From Porodaedalea pini (lineage: Eukaryota; Basidiomycota; Agaricomycetes; Hymenochaetales; Hymenochaetaceae), in assembly GCA_002794775.1 (NCBI GenBank), contig NBAY01000018.1:1-64000 (forward strand): a DNA stretch of 64,000 bases. The letters run 5' to 3'. Position numbers and translations under genes: made by a program. This document shows, piece by piece, positions 26,035 to 37,399 of this stretch; position 1 is the first letter of the stretch; each line of letters opens with the position of its first letter. The notes beneath the pieces were generated by a model, which worked only from the letters and a program-made list of their open reading frames with translations, searched no databases and was not told the origin of the DNA.

Positions 26035-28852
26035 TTATGCAGCGCCTTTCCCTGCATCTTCCTTCAGACTAACAATTCGATTGATAATTATCTTGTCCCC
26101 AACTCTGTACCCTGGGTTCACGTCACTGGCTTCGCTCAAAGAACCAAGCTTGGCATCAGAATCAAGCGCGAAGTAGGCCACACGCAATCCCTGGAACCGC
26201 ACGCACTCGTTACCAACGAGCTGTTCGCTTGTCGGGACCGGCGAGTGAACATCCGTTGGTGAAGCCATAGCCTCATTCTCCAAAGCCTTATTCGTCCTTG
26301 CTTTGCTCTCCTCTTTCGCTTCAGCAAATGCACGTTTCGCCAGTGACCAAAATCCAATCTCGAGCATCGCACCCTTAACGATCTCGAGACTGTCAGGATT
26401 AATGTCTGACTTGAAATCTGGCTTCGCAGCAGCAGGATTCTCGCTCTTGAAAAGCTGGTGGAAGACGCGCGTCTCGTCGACGCGAACGGGACTACCCGAC
26501 GAGGCGTGATCTGCAACCCACTGGATGTATGCCTTGGGCTTCTTGATCTCGCCGCTGTTTTCAAGACGGCATACAAGCTCGACGACGTCGCCCGTAACGG
26601 GGTCCGTCTTGTATGATACGCAGGTAATGGGGTACGGAGCCTGGAACAAGCCGACCGTCTTCCCAGGCGCCAAACGGAAGAAATCCTTGGAATCCTGGAG
26701 ACGGAAATCGTCTGCTTCAATGTACACCGTGCGCGTGAATGGGACAGTTGTCGTCCCTAGTGATGGGATCTTCGGGTGTAGTGGCTTCTCGATCATGAGC
26801 ACATAATCCTCCGGAAGATTTTCTATGGTCACTTTCAGCGGCTTCAGGACCATGAGCAGCCGCGGAACTGAGTTCTCGAGATACTGCCTGACAGTTTGGT
26901 CGAAACGCGCTGTCTGTATATTAGTTGTGGATGTCGAGACTCCGAGCGTGCTGACGAAAGAAATGATTGCGCCTGGTGGAATACCTCGCCGCCGGAGAGC
27001 GATGAGTGTATACAGTCTTGGATCATCCAGCCGCGAACATAACCCTCCCTCACCAGAGCTAGAATTTTTCGTTTCGACATGATAGTGCCAGTGACGTTCA
27101 GGCGCCCGTACTCAGACTGCCGAGGCTTATAAACCTCTAAGACGTCGCAAAGCCATTCATACGAGACACGAGACAGAATAAATTCTGTCGTACATAGGGA
27201 GTGACTGTATGCAATGTGTATTAGCCGCACAGAGGTCCACGAGGAAGACGATATACGTACGAGATGTTCTCAAAGCTATCAACCAAGCAGTGCGTGAAGT
27301 CATATGTCGGGTAAATCTTCCATTTGTCCCCGGTTCGATGATGTGATGCTTCCAGAACGCGATATGCAATGAGATCCCACATTTGAGGATTGCCATCCTC
27401 AAGATTCTGCTTCATGCGCAGAATGGCTTCTCCCGGCTTGTAAAGGCCGTCTTTCATTTTCTGGAATTCGGCGAGCGATTCGGAGACAGGCCGATCTCGG
27501 TGTGCGCAAGCCCGCCGTGGCCCGCCGTCGTCTCCTCCTCGCATTTCATGGATATCCTCACCTAGAGAGAAGTCAGGGCTTCTATATGACGCCAAAAGGC
27601 GCTAACATCAAGCCCACCTGTACAATGACAAATGTATCCTTTGTCTCGGCGGATGAGTTCTACAGCCAGCTCATAGAGTTCCTGGAAGTAATCACTGGAG
27701 TACGTGATCTTCCACGGTTCAAACCCCAGCCATCGGACGATCTCCAAAATGCTTTCAAAATAGCGTGCTTCCTCAGCCTCAGGGTTTGTATCGTCGTACC
27801 GAAGGTAGCACTTCCCGCCGTAGTGAGCCGCATACCCGAAGTTAATGAAAATGGCTTTCGAGTGACCGATGTGCAAGTATCCATTCGGTTCGGGTGGGAA
27901 ACGCGTATATACTGCACCGCCTGTTGCAGCCAAGTGGGCTTCTCGTAACCGAGGGTGGATCTGCGGGTTCTCTCCGGGCTTGTGCAGCTTCCCCAGAAAG
28001 CCTTCTTCGAAAACTGATCTCGACGAACTAGCCGCATTTGAGGACCCTGCATTGATCGAAGCAGAGTCTTGGGCAGCTTTCTTTGGTTTGCTTTCCTATA
28101 TTTCACCGTCTTTAAACAAAGTTAGAGAGCAATTCAGATTACAGGCACGTACGGCTCCTTTGGCTTTTATCGCCGTCTTCTCTCCAAAGGTCTCAGTGAA
28201 GGCCTTTTCGACTGCATTTTTTAACTCCAGGGAATTCGCCCATCGAAGGTCAGATGAACCCTTCAGAGCGCTAATCGTCGCACTGAGATTTGCCCAACCA
28301 GAGAGCGATGCTGAAGACATATATGTGATAACTTTTGAAAGCAGTTCATCGAGAGTAATACTAAATCCTGTTTTAAGAAAGGTAGGAGAAGTAAGCATTG
28401 CGGAAAGCGTCGTTCCGTGTTGCATTTCTTACCTACGCCACATTCCTTATTGAATTCTCCCTCGTCCGTCGGAACGCCATTTGCTTCGCTAAACTTGATG
28501 GCAGCTTGAAATCGTTTACTCAGAACATGGCCGCTCGAGTTTCGAAAATTGACGCACCAGAAATTTGTTCAGCACTCTTCAGCCTACCATCCAGAATTGC
28601 TTCAACTATGTAGCTCTTCTCTGCGTCTGCCAGTTTTGAGCCCTGGACAGCAAGATTGGAGAGTAAGGGAGCCTTTTTATCGTCGACGTTTCTCTCAGGG
28701 AGCTTGTTCCTCTCTATGATCTCTTTGAGTGCCGATGCATTTCTCGTGCTTTTGGCAGTCTCTGTAGCCTTAGCTTTCGTGAAGCCGATTGTCTGGAATA
28801 GATCAATGAGTTCAGCGACCTCTGGGTCGTTTGCGTCAAATCTTGGAGCCAT
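26035..28852 (-). CDS. GLN4: Glutaminyl-tRNA synthetase, cytosolic
   Basis: Class I aminoacyl-tRNA synthetase that charges tRNA-Gln. The N-terminal eukaryote-specific region begins [20 protein letters not shown] and resembles the GlnRS R1/R2 tRNA-binding repeats. The catalytic domain starts [19 protein letters not shown], containing the HIGH motif. The GlnRS-specific [19 protein letters not shown] follows. The KMSKS equivalent is IMSKRK, followed by GYVRGWDDPRL. The anticodon-binding beta-barrels contain [14 protein letters not shown] and [16 protein letters not shown]. It ends KEDAGKGAA. Introns were placed by frame at about 27567-27619 (joining CHCTG to EDIHEMRGG) and elsewhere. Length about 840 residues, close to yeast Gln4. 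Its 3' end lies only 99 bp from the converging CPSF2 stop. Confidence 0.96.
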
Positions 28853-29034
28853 TTAACGTGACTGTATGCACGGTCAGAGGAGCTGAGCTTGAGCTTGATC
28901 CCACTGGCAGTTGAGATTCACTCACGAGTTTCGCTGAAAGATGAGTCATCGTCGATCGATACCAAATCTAGCTTCGGCAGAACTATAACTGAGAACACAG
29001 GACAAAGTACAGGATAAAAGTTTAATTTTCATGA

Positions 29035-31960
29035 CTACAAGGGTGGCGTGCTCAAGTTCGAAATCTCTAACTTCCGCGCAAGTTTCACGACCCGCTTCAT
29101 CGCATCCTCCAGCTTCATAGATCTGGATGAAGGTATGCAAATTCAGGCAAACTTCACCTGCTCAGAAACAACTGAAGACTTACTCAACTCTAGAAATTCT
29201 CTCATAGGCCTTCGTGTACGAATGTCCCGCTCCGGTATTGTTCTCTTCAAGGCGCGTTTTCCGCTCAGCCTCCTCTTTCGAGAGCTCTTTCAGGGCAGGC
29301 ATTAGCCGATCGAAGTCGTTTTGCAACTAGAGTGAAACGAAATTAGATTGAGCTCGTGAACGAAGATATAGAACCTACCTGACGAATTCGTGTTTTTAGT
29401 GATTCGGCATCGTAGCGTCCTACACCCAACACCTGAGCTTTCATCCGTTGTAACTCCTCAAACCACCGTGTCTCATGCTCATTGAGCTCTGGTGAGGCTT
29501 GCTTAATGAGAGCCTGAAGTACTCTGTCCATCCTTGCCAGTAGCCTGATTTGCTCAGCCTGCACTTTCTTCAGCCGGTCCCGGATTTCAGTCTTCCTCGA
29601 TCCCGACAGCCTCTGCGTCCGCTCAACGATCTCTGCTGCCTTCTTTTGCAGACGCTCGAACTCCTGCTTTTGCAGGTCGCCACGATTTTTAAGCGAGTGA
29701 CATGCAATGATGGAATCATGTATTTCGCTAGAGATACGCTCCGCGACGGCTACGAGATACCGTAACGTCTCAGGAGTGAGGCGGAGCTCATCCTTAACGT
29801 TATGGGGAGTTGGCAATGACAGCTTCGCAATGGCTGGGAATCCCATGGGACGTAAAAGAGCGTGTGGGGTAGTGTAGGGCTGTGTCGCGAGGAGTGAGAC
29901 GTACGCTGGGGGGCCAGAGGAAAGGGGGAGTGCTGGGAGTGCTAAAGTATCTCGCAACTTTTCTGTCAGTTCTGGTGCATTGAGGCTTTCCGCTCGAAGG
30001 TTCAGGGAGAAGGCGACCACGCGCATGGTCGAAGATAGAATAAAGATGCTGTACGTTAGATAAACATCGCTCGGTATGACGACCGCGGTAACTGGACTGG
30101 TCGAGCTTGAATGCGGTTCAGTTTCTCGAGGAAGTAAGAGGAAAGGTGTACTCACTGCCGCTCAATGGAGTAGGTACTAAGAATAGCTTGTACAGTAGTG
30201 TTTGCGGGGGCTTGTACAGTATCCTTCAGAGCATTGTCATCCTCCTCTTTCATCGCAGCGGCAAGGTTTTGGAAGATAGCGTTCAGATTAAGGACATGGA
30301 CACCAAAACCATGATATGCGTATACCGTGTCGTCGTGTATAGGGTCTGGGTAGAACACTATATGGTTGCCTTCGAGCAGCTGCAGAGCCGTGGCGTTCGG
30401 GCTTCCAGAGTCCAAAGTTAGCGAGGAAACAATCGCAAGATCAATCGTTTCGTACACCGTGAGCGTAGGTGTAGAGCTTGGGAAGGACTATAAAACCTAT
30501 AAGTTGAGAACGAGTATGTAGTCAAAACGGCGATTCGGCTTGCCTTCATCATATTCGTATCCCATTTCGCTTCCACCTTTTCAAGATCTAAATACACATC
30601 TACCCTGCCATCCTGAAATGCAACGAGCAGCACGCCAAGCCTCTCACTAGCTAGGGACGATGCTTCAGCATCCTCTTCGTCATCTGGATCTGCGAAAGCA
30701 CTTCCAAGCGTGATGTATGCAATATCTGTCGCATCGCCCCCCGGACTGTCTTTTAGTTCCGGCGGTGAAGGCTGAAGAAGAAACGGTCCTTGTCGTGATG
30801 GTTTTCCCGGGAATGACTTGGGTGCGTGTATGGAAACAGAACGGGAAGTAGAAGGAAAGGGAGCTCCAAGTGGGAGCTGTTTCAGCATGCCGTTCACATA
30901 TTTCCGTTGGTAATCATACAAAGTCGAGAACGAGTCGTCAACCTCTCCATTATTCTCAGAAACAAACTCTTCTTTGGCTGAGACAAAGCACTCGAGGGCG
31001 TGCAAGTAAGAAGAAGGTACAGATCTATAGTTGATAAATCAGAAAAAAAGACATCCAACAGTAATGGAACTATTGATCTCACGCATTTTCAGGGAGGTAT
31101 GGGCAGATGGCATATATGTCTCCGCTTTTCATTAATGCGTATAAAGTCAGAGGTCCCCAGTCGGCCTTGCCTTTTCCGAACGTGAACGAGGAGACTTCTC
31201 GCTCGGATTCATCGACAGCTGCATAAGATCCACGCTTCTTCTCAGAAACGAAGTCTAGTGTCTTGCGAGGTTCATCTGGGTCAAGGGAGACATCGTACTC
31301 CCGCACTTTACCGTCTACAGTCATGACAAGCAAAGTTGACCCGGCATCACCCCAAGGATGCCAGTCCATTTTGGCAATAGGAGACGTGGAGCTCGAGTGA
31401 TAGTATTGGCCTATTTGAAGAGATCTAAAAAGTGATATTAGATATTTTGGCTACTGGACCTGTAGTGTAGTAACTTACTTGCAGTCAATACGAGACGTCA
31501 CAAGCTTTGAGAATCCGGTCCTTGGTAACACGACCACTGCCACCTGGAATGCCCCAGAAACGGCCAGGAGCTTTTTGTTTGGGCTCAGACAGAGTTGACG
31601 TATGTCAAAGTCAATGTTTGGGGTGTGTAGAACCTGTAATTGAGTGTAACTAGCTACAGTAGAGCATTTGATGACAGCTTAGCGTACCTTGTATGTTTTT
31701 TGGGATCCCCCTGAGGCCTTTGCATCACTGAGAGATGACATCCTGATTTCCGAACCACAAGCCAATATAAGGTCTGAATCCTTCATACACATAACCTGGC
31801 GTCTAACCGAAGTCACTGCGGCATCACTGTCCTCGTCATGCTTGAGCTCTTTTAGAGAACTGAGAGACAGCTCAAGGGGGTCACATTTTGTCGAGGTGGT
31901 CGACTGAGAGAATATAGGATGACCATCGAGAAGGACTTCCCAGTTGATTTCCGCCGCCAT
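29035..31960 (-). CDS. NUP82: Nucleoporin of the Nup82/Nup88 family
   Basis: Likely the cytoplasmic-filament nucleoporin that anchors mRNA export factors at the pore. It begins MAAEINWEVLLDGHPIF. The N-terminal two thirds read as a WD-like beta-propeller: IRQLCLSPNKKLLAVSGAF, IAKMDWHPWGDAGSTLLVM, GPLTLYALMKSGDIYAICP, LGVLLVAFQDGRVDVYLDL. The C-terminal third is a long coiled coil (KKAAEIVERTQRLSGSRKTE, ESLKTRIRQLQNDFDRLMPA). This propeller-plus-coil layout and the segment order match Nup82/Nup88. Several introns are present. The last exon was found by splicing at the gtaagt near 29190 to an acceptor near 29123, which gives the end ARKLEISNLSTPPL. Sequence divergence in this family is high, so the call rests on architecture and a few family segments. 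Confidence 0.8.
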
Positions 31961-32119
31961 TACATCTGTTGTGCCGGTCTAAGAATCTGAGATGCAGGAG
32001 AGCGCGAGGCGGAGACGCGCATCACGTGGACGTCTTCTAAAGGCATCCCACTCACACGATCGGGCTACGCGTCCCGTCTCGAGACGCGCACGCCTACTCG
32101 ACTTTAGACTACTAGTACT
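31961..32119. promoter_or_regulatory. Bidirectional promoter NUP82 / PRE10
   Basis: Only 159 bp separate the two start codons. Near 32021-32032 it contains CACGTG followed by GGACGTC, i.e. an E-box next to a CRE-like palindrome. It also has ggagacgcgc at 32011-32020 and the element gtctcgagacgcg at 32076-32088, 31 bp upstream of the PRE10 ATG. The last element recurs with one mismatch in the RPN12/PRE3 promoter. No TATA box was recognised. Confidence 0.6.
32076..32088 (+). promoter_or_regulatory. Candidate proteasome-gene element, copy 1
   Basis: GTCTCGAGACGCG. Its core CGTCTCGAGACG (32075-32086) is a perfect 12-bp palindrome. It matches the element in the RPN12/PRE3 promoter at 12 of 13 positions. 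Function is inferred only from its sharing between promoters of co-functional genes. Confidence 0.4.
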
Positions 32120-33204
32120 ATGACTTCCATTGGCACGGGCTACGATCTCTCAGCATCGACTTACTCTCCAGATGGTCGTATATTTCAGGTATGTATCGTT
32201 CACTCTAGATAACTACATGGATTTCATGACAGTCTGTATAGGTCGAATATGCCAATAAAGCGGTCGAGAACTCGGGGTCGGTATTAGAGGCTTCCATACG
32301 CGTCCTCATGCTCACAAACGCCTTAAATGTACAGAACAGCTATTGGGATCCGTGTCGAAGATGGTGTCGTTCTGGCAGTTGAAAAGCTTGTACAGTCGAA
32401 GTTGCTCGTCCCGGGTTCAAATCGACGTATTCAAACCTTAGACCGACACATTGGCATGGTATGCTTATCTAGTACACCATGGTACCTAGTCTCTGAACTC
32501 CCGCATAGACCACCGCGGGTCTTCTTGCCGATGGTCGTCACCTCGCCAACCGTGCACGCAATGATGCAGCGGACTTCCGTACCACTTACCGTTCTCCTCC
32601 AACACTCATGGTATGCACGCTCCATGCCTTTTTGTACACTCGTCCTGAACTCACTATCTGAGTTTACAGGCAATAGCCGACAGACTCAGTCAGTATGTGC
32701 AAGCTTATACTCTGTACTCTTCCGTCCGCCCCTTCGGCACGAGCACTCTTCTAGGCGCCGTGGACAAAAACGGTCCTGCACTCCTTGTCGTAGAGCCGAG
32801 TGGTGTGTTTTATGTACGTTCTGTCTTGCTGTTTTTCGGATCTTTGATTGCTCACGTGCTCCACGTAGGGTTACAACGGTGCTGCTATCGGCAAGGGGCA
32901 GCAACTCGCAAAGACCGAGCTCGAGAAGCTCAAATTTACCGAGTTGACCATACGGGAGGCCGCCATTGAGGCAGCACGCATGTAAGTAATTAAGCAGAAA
33001 TATATCGACTAATGCTAAGCAATCTTATTTGCCAGCATTCACGTTGTTCACGATGATGCAGCCAAGGATAAAGATTTCGAGCTAGAGATGTCGTGGGTTT
33101 GCACCGAGAGTAATTTCAAGCACGTTGCAGTTCCCGCTAATCTGTTGAAGGAAGCGGAGGAAAAGGCACGTGCTGCATTGGAGGACTTTGCACCGGACGA
33201 GTAA
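32120..33204 (+). CDS. PRE10: 20S proteasome alpha subunit (yeast Pre10 / human PSMA3)
   Basis: Structural alpha-ring subunit of the 20S core. It starts [20 protein letters not shown], with the alpha-type signature [20 protein letters not shown], and the start matches that of yeast Pre10. Other family segments are [55 protein letters not shown] and [13 protein letters not shown], the last being specific to this subunit. It ends ALEDFAPDE. The acidic tail is shorter than in yeast. About four introns; those near 32188, 32458 and 32610 were placed by frame. Length about 250 residues. It converges on RPN12 with only 93 bp between stop codons. Confidence 0.95.
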
Positions 33205-33297
33205 TTGTATCATAGTGTTCTCAATTTCATGACCATCTTCAAATAAGCATCGCAAAACAAGGAAGGTCCGTAATGCATAAGACTGATAGAAATACAA

Positions 33298-34399
33298 CTA
33301 CACAATCTGCTCTAATTCTCGTGCATATGCAAGATTCGCAGATATAAGTTTAGCTGTCGGAATCACTGCCCTCTCCTCGTCCTTCTTCTTGAATGTGATA
33401 GATTCTTCAACAAGGTTGATCTGCCATCCTCTCTGAGATTTAAATTAGCTCAATGATACAATTCTAGCAGTGACAAAACATCTATTACCTGCTGAGCAAA
33501 TGATAGAAGCTCGTTGCGGGTCGTGAAGAAGAGTAGCGTCGCAGCATCTTTCAAAGGCAAGCTATCATACGCCACCTCCTCACAGCTTGCAATTTCGTTC
33601 CTTCAAGATATATGCGTCAGCCATACTCGAATGAAAGTCCGAGCAGCTCTTTGCACTTACCGAATAGTACCAATCAAACTGTCAACGAAGAAACGATACT
33701 CCTCAGCAGGCGCTTCCTCGCGCGCACCCCAGACCTTGCTGTAGCTGCCTTCCATGAGCCAGCGCTCGACTGCAACAGGGTGGGCAATGTACGGGTTCTC
33801 CGCCGCTGCGTCCGGTGAGAGACGGATTGCCTCGAGCGTCGTATGGAAGTCGGCGATACGGTTTTGCGTGAGCAGACGGATAAGGTTGAGTCCTACAAGA
33901 GGGTACTCGCGTGGCGAGGGCGGGAGGATGGTGCTAAGGCGGGTATTAACTGCGTCAACCGTACACTACACCATGCGACGACGAACCTTACTCACCTATA
34001 ATCATTGTAGAGAGTTTGGAGTTGAGCGAAATAGCGATCGAACGAGGGGATATCCTTGCTTCTAATACTCCAGAACGCTCCGATTTCGAGTATGTTGCCT
34101 AAGACGCTGTTGTAAGAATCTACTGATATATTGAGATCATGAATGTCGGAATGCATACGGACGACAATCAAGTCTTCAATACTCGGGTCAGATTTAGGAA
34201 GAACGGGGAGAAGTCCATTGGTGACCAGCCCGAGCTGTTTATCAGAGTTATATAAGGAGCAGCGGGATAGAATGAACTTTCGGCGGCGTACTTTCAGTCG
34301 TGTGAGGAGTTCTCCGCATTTCTTCAAGTTGCAGGGTCGACTATCAAAGGCACGCACAAGGTCATGATAGTCCTTCACTAGCTGTTGAGGGGGTGGCAT
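33298..34399 (-). CDS. RPN12: 26S proteasome regulatory lid subunit Rpn12 (PSMD8)
   Basis: Lid subunit of the 19S particle; the last to join during lid assembly in yeast. The start was set at the ATG 34397-34399 (MPPPQQLVKDYHDLVRAFDS). The frame stays open upstream, but only through a non-ATG codon, and the family begins at this point. Segments SVDSYNSVLGNILEIGAFWS-like, DIPSFDRYFAQLQTLYNDY and YPLVGLNLIRLLTQNRIADF belong to the PSMD8/CSN8 domain. The PCI-like C-terminus has EEYRFFVDSLIGTIRNEIAS and ELLSFAQQRGWQI. It ends YARELEQIV. Four introns. It is divergent from PRE3 and convergent with PRE10. Confidence 0.93.
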
Positions 34400-34561
34400 A
34401 GGTGATTGAAGCGAGTATGGAGAAGTAAGTGTCCGATAGTCGAGGTTTGGGAACAAGTAGGCTCGAGACACGCGTCTCGCGACGCGTCATCTATCGCGGA
34501 TCGCCACAATACATCTTTCACTCTTTCCCTCCTTCCCTCTTTCTTCGACCAGTACTACACC
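34400..34561. promoter_or_regulatory. Bidirectional promoter RPN12 / PRE3
   Basis: 162 bp between the divergent start codons of two proteasome subunits. A GC-rich block at 34462-34490 has overlapping inverted repeats: cgagac/gtctcg flanking acgc, and the 8-bp palindrome gacgcgtc. The half nearest PRE3 (34508-34550) is a C/T-rich tract typical of fungal transcription start regions. Confidence 0.65.
34471..34483 (-). promoter_or_regulatory. Candidate proteasome-gene element, copy 2
   Basis: Read on the minus strand: GTCGCGAGACGCG, differing from the PRE10 copy at one position. It lies 71 bp from the RPN12 ATG and 78 bp from the PRE3 ATG, so one site could serve both genes. Confidence 0.4.
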
Positions 34562-35547
34562 ATGCAGGTTGACATTGAGCATCTGAAGAAGGGCGAGGTC
34601 AATCTCGGGGTATGAACATCTAGCATAGTTGCCAGACCTTTTAACTGACTGGAATATAGACGTCCATTATGGCCGTGCAGTTCGAAGGCGGCGTGGTAAT
34701 AGGCGCAGACAGTCGGACAACGACGGGCAGCTACATCGTACGTGCCTTTTCTTTATGCGCAAAGCCAGTTGCTTTGAGATGCTGATTGCGTACGATTATC
34801 AGGCCAACCGTGTCACCGACAAGTTAACGCACATCCATGACCGGATATACTGCTGTCGGTCTGGTTCTGCCGCTGATACGCAGGCAATTGCAGATATCGT
34901 CCATTACTACAGTCAAATGTATAAGTAGGTCCATTTTCACTTCATTGTCTCGTTTTCTTGTTCTAATGTCCCTATTCTCGAAGCCAACAATATGACGAGC
35001 GCCCGCCTGTACATACCGCCGCGACTCTCTTCCAGAGGATGTGTTATACTAACAAGGATCAGCTGAGCGCGGGAATCATTGTTGCTGGATGGGATAAGGA
35101 GGTTGGACCGAGCGTATATAATATCCCTGTTGGCGGCGGTCTGTTCCGTCAGCCTTGGGCCATTGGAGGTATATCAGTCTTTATCAACGAGCGTTTTAGC
35201 TGCTCATGATTCTGTCAGGCTCTGGCTCGACATACGTATATGGTTATTGCGATGCAACGTACCAGGATGGATGGGGGCGCGATGAGACAGTCAACTTCGT
35301 TAAAAACAGTAAGTAATACTCATTCGCAAACAGAATTTATCTGATCCGCTGGACAGCCCTTGCTCTTGCTATGTCGCGAGATGGTTCGTCTGGAGGCGTA
35401 ATCCGCATGTGCGTTATCACGGAGGATGGTGTCGAGCGGCTGTTCGTTCCCGGAAACGAGCTCCCCAGATTTTGGGAAGGTAAGGAGGTGCTCGGCGCTG
35501 TTGGTGACAACGAGCCTGTACCAGAGCCGATGGCTGTGGAAGTGTAG
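34562..35547 (+). CDS. PRE3: 20S proteasome beta1 catalytic subunit (yeast Pre3 / human PSMB6)
   Basis: Catalytic subunit with caspase-like (post-acidic) peptidase activity in the 20S core. Exon 1 (34562-34609) encodes only the 16-residue propeptide [16 protein letters not shown]. Exon 2 starts at 34660 directly with Thr1 of the mature enzyme, [20 protein letters not shown]. The active-site Thr1, Asp17 (GADSRT) and Lys33 ([20 protein letters not shown]) equivalents are visible. Further family segments are [55 protein letters not shown] and [20 protein letters not shown]. Four or five introns. Total about 238 residues. It is longer at the C-terminus than yeast Pre3 (ending EPMAVEV). Confidence 0.96.
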
Positions 35548-35665
35548 TTTATGTTTTTCTCTGTAGTCGTTCAAGCTGCTTGCGACATTCTCTAGCGTTA
35601 TAAATTCTAAGCGTGCACAGATTATGGGTATTTTTACAATAAATTCCGCAGTCCACAACGTAATT

Positions 35666-37142
35666 TTAAGGCTGTTTTCGTAATGACCAGTCGCAATTGC
35701 CCCACCCTGCACCTTCCCATATCCTAACACGCCATAAAGCAATGGCAAGAGGGACCGTGTCAGCCCTGGCGGCTACTTCTCCGCCTGAAAAGACAATGAA
35801 CGCATGACTCGGTTTGTCAGTACGAAGATGATCGCTCGTACGCTTGTGCTGCTTCCAACGCACTCGTCTTTCGATATTGAGAACCTCACATAACTTCTCG
35901 TGTAGTGCAGCTCGCCTGGATGGAGACGGGAAAAGAGAGAGTCCGTTGTATAGTGGGATGTGAGAATGGGGCAAATGGACGTCTTCCAAGAATTCGAGAG
36001 GCTCTTCATAACTTGACTCCTCCATTGTATGAAGCGTAGAGACTGTCGGAAGAGGAGAATGTGTCTTGCCTGTGAGGTTTGGTTCAATATCAGATGCCTC
36101 TGGCGGGACATCGCTGCAATCCGGCCGTGGTCTCTGTTTCGTATGGGCATCTTTGTTCACTGGCGGGACGACGAGGACACACGATGCGCCTTTCCATGGA
36201 ATTTGCCCAGTACTTTTCACGGTCGACCATTCAGAACGAGTAAGTCGTCGCGCGACGATTTCATCGGCCGACGTCCGAGGTGCAGCCTTCAACCTCGCCG
36301 CAAGCACCTCAACCTCCTGCAAAACACGCAGCCGCAGCTGATGCGATATTTGCTTTGATAGGAGCGAATGCCCAGATAAATTCGGGGCGAGCCTTTTGTA
36401 CTGTCCTTTCAGGTTTCATGTCAAGCGGAGCTCAGAGGTACTTATGTTCTTCGACGTACCTTTTTCTAACATCGGCGCCAGGGCCTCATTCCAGCAAGCT
36501 ATATAGCGACCGTTTCCGTACACGCGGTTGGCGAATTTGGGATGCAGGAGACCGTCGGGAACAAGGATTGATGAACTTGGAGAGATTCGAGTAGTAGGCA
36601 ACTTCAAGATGACAAGTCGAATTAAAAGGTCTAGAATTCACTCCGTCAGAGCCAATCGGTATTTGTAAAGTGATACTTCAGAACAAACCACTAGGGAGCT
36701 GTCTATTAGATAGTATACAGCGTCGGACCGGCGAAGAAAGCATTCGTACTGCAGTATGTCAGCAAAGGGATAATTGGCTAAGGAAGTGGGACGTACAATA
36801 TGGACTTGACCACCACTGTTTCTCCTGCTCCGACATCTCCCTAGGAGAATCATGGTCGATGGCTAGACCCTCTCGATTCTTCTGGAGCTTTGGAACGGGA
36901 GGGAGAGACTTATGTCTTGCGTTTGCTTTCGGTGATGTGATAATATTGTCCTGCTCAAGGAGCAGCGACTGGTATCGATTTTGTAGGGAAAACGAATCTC
37001 CATAACTATCAGCGGAGCGAGTTGGCTTCCACAGAGATCGAGGTCTACGACGGCCACGTTTTACGAGGGGGCCTCGATAGTCCGGCAGAGAGGGTGGATT
37101 GCATTCAAGCCATTTGAGCAGGCGAGGTAGAAGACGTGGCAT
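35666..37142 (-). CDS. Conserved protein of unknown function, basic N-terminus
   Basis: Three or four exons. Start set at the ATG 37140-37142 (MPRLLPRLLKWLECNPPSLPD); the open frame extends upstream only from a non-ATG codon. The N-terminus is rich in Arg and Pro (VKRGRRRPRSLWKP) and could be a mitochondrial presequence, which is inference. A middle block EKQWWSSPY is spliced to LRMLSSPVRRCILSNRQLP, then LVILKLPTTRISPSS and VPDGLLHPKFANRVYGNGRY. The C-terminal exon has EEIVARRLTRSEW-like and RRAALHEKLCEVLNIERRVRWKQ. The exon joins keep frame and give motif-like sequence, so I trust the gene, but I cannot name the family. It converges with PRE3 (118 bp between stops). Confidence 0.65.
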
Positions 37143-37399
37143 GCAGTCGCCGTGCTTTGCCTCTTCAAAATTTGTCGACGTGCAGCTGATCGGCACGTCC
37201 GTCTCTGGCAAGTTAAAACGACGTCACGTGATATGAAGTATGTAATATTGCACTACTCTGCACAATGCGCTACAAAAGACGAAAAAAAAGGATGGAGAAA
37301 TGGGGAAAAGAGAGAAATATAGAGAGACCTTTCGTGGTGACAGAATGCGTGATGTCGTGAATGTGGAAAAATTGGCCGTTATGTATCATAGGGGTGTAC
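37143..37399. other. Border between gene space and the retrotransposon block
   Basis: No gene. It holds the promoter of the preceding minus-strand gene and A-rich sequence (gacgaaaaaaaaggatgg near 37279), where LINE-like sequence begins. The A-rich stretch is not in the orientation expected for a LINE poly(A) tail of the minus-strand element, so the exact boundary is unclear. Confidence 0.35.

Noticed and set aside
27717..27730. ggttcaaacccc resembling a tRNA B box
   Set aside because: It lies inside the GlnRS coding exon with no matching A box or cloverleaf around it.
34400..34471. Longer N-terminus for RPN12 starting at a GTG codon
   Set aside because: Nuclear fungal genes start at ATG, and the family N-terminus fits the ATG at 34399. 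The extra stretch is promoter or 5' UTR.
37143..37211. Longer N-terminus for the unknown gene beginning at a TTG codon
   Set aside because: No in-frame ATG there; the first ATG is at 37142.
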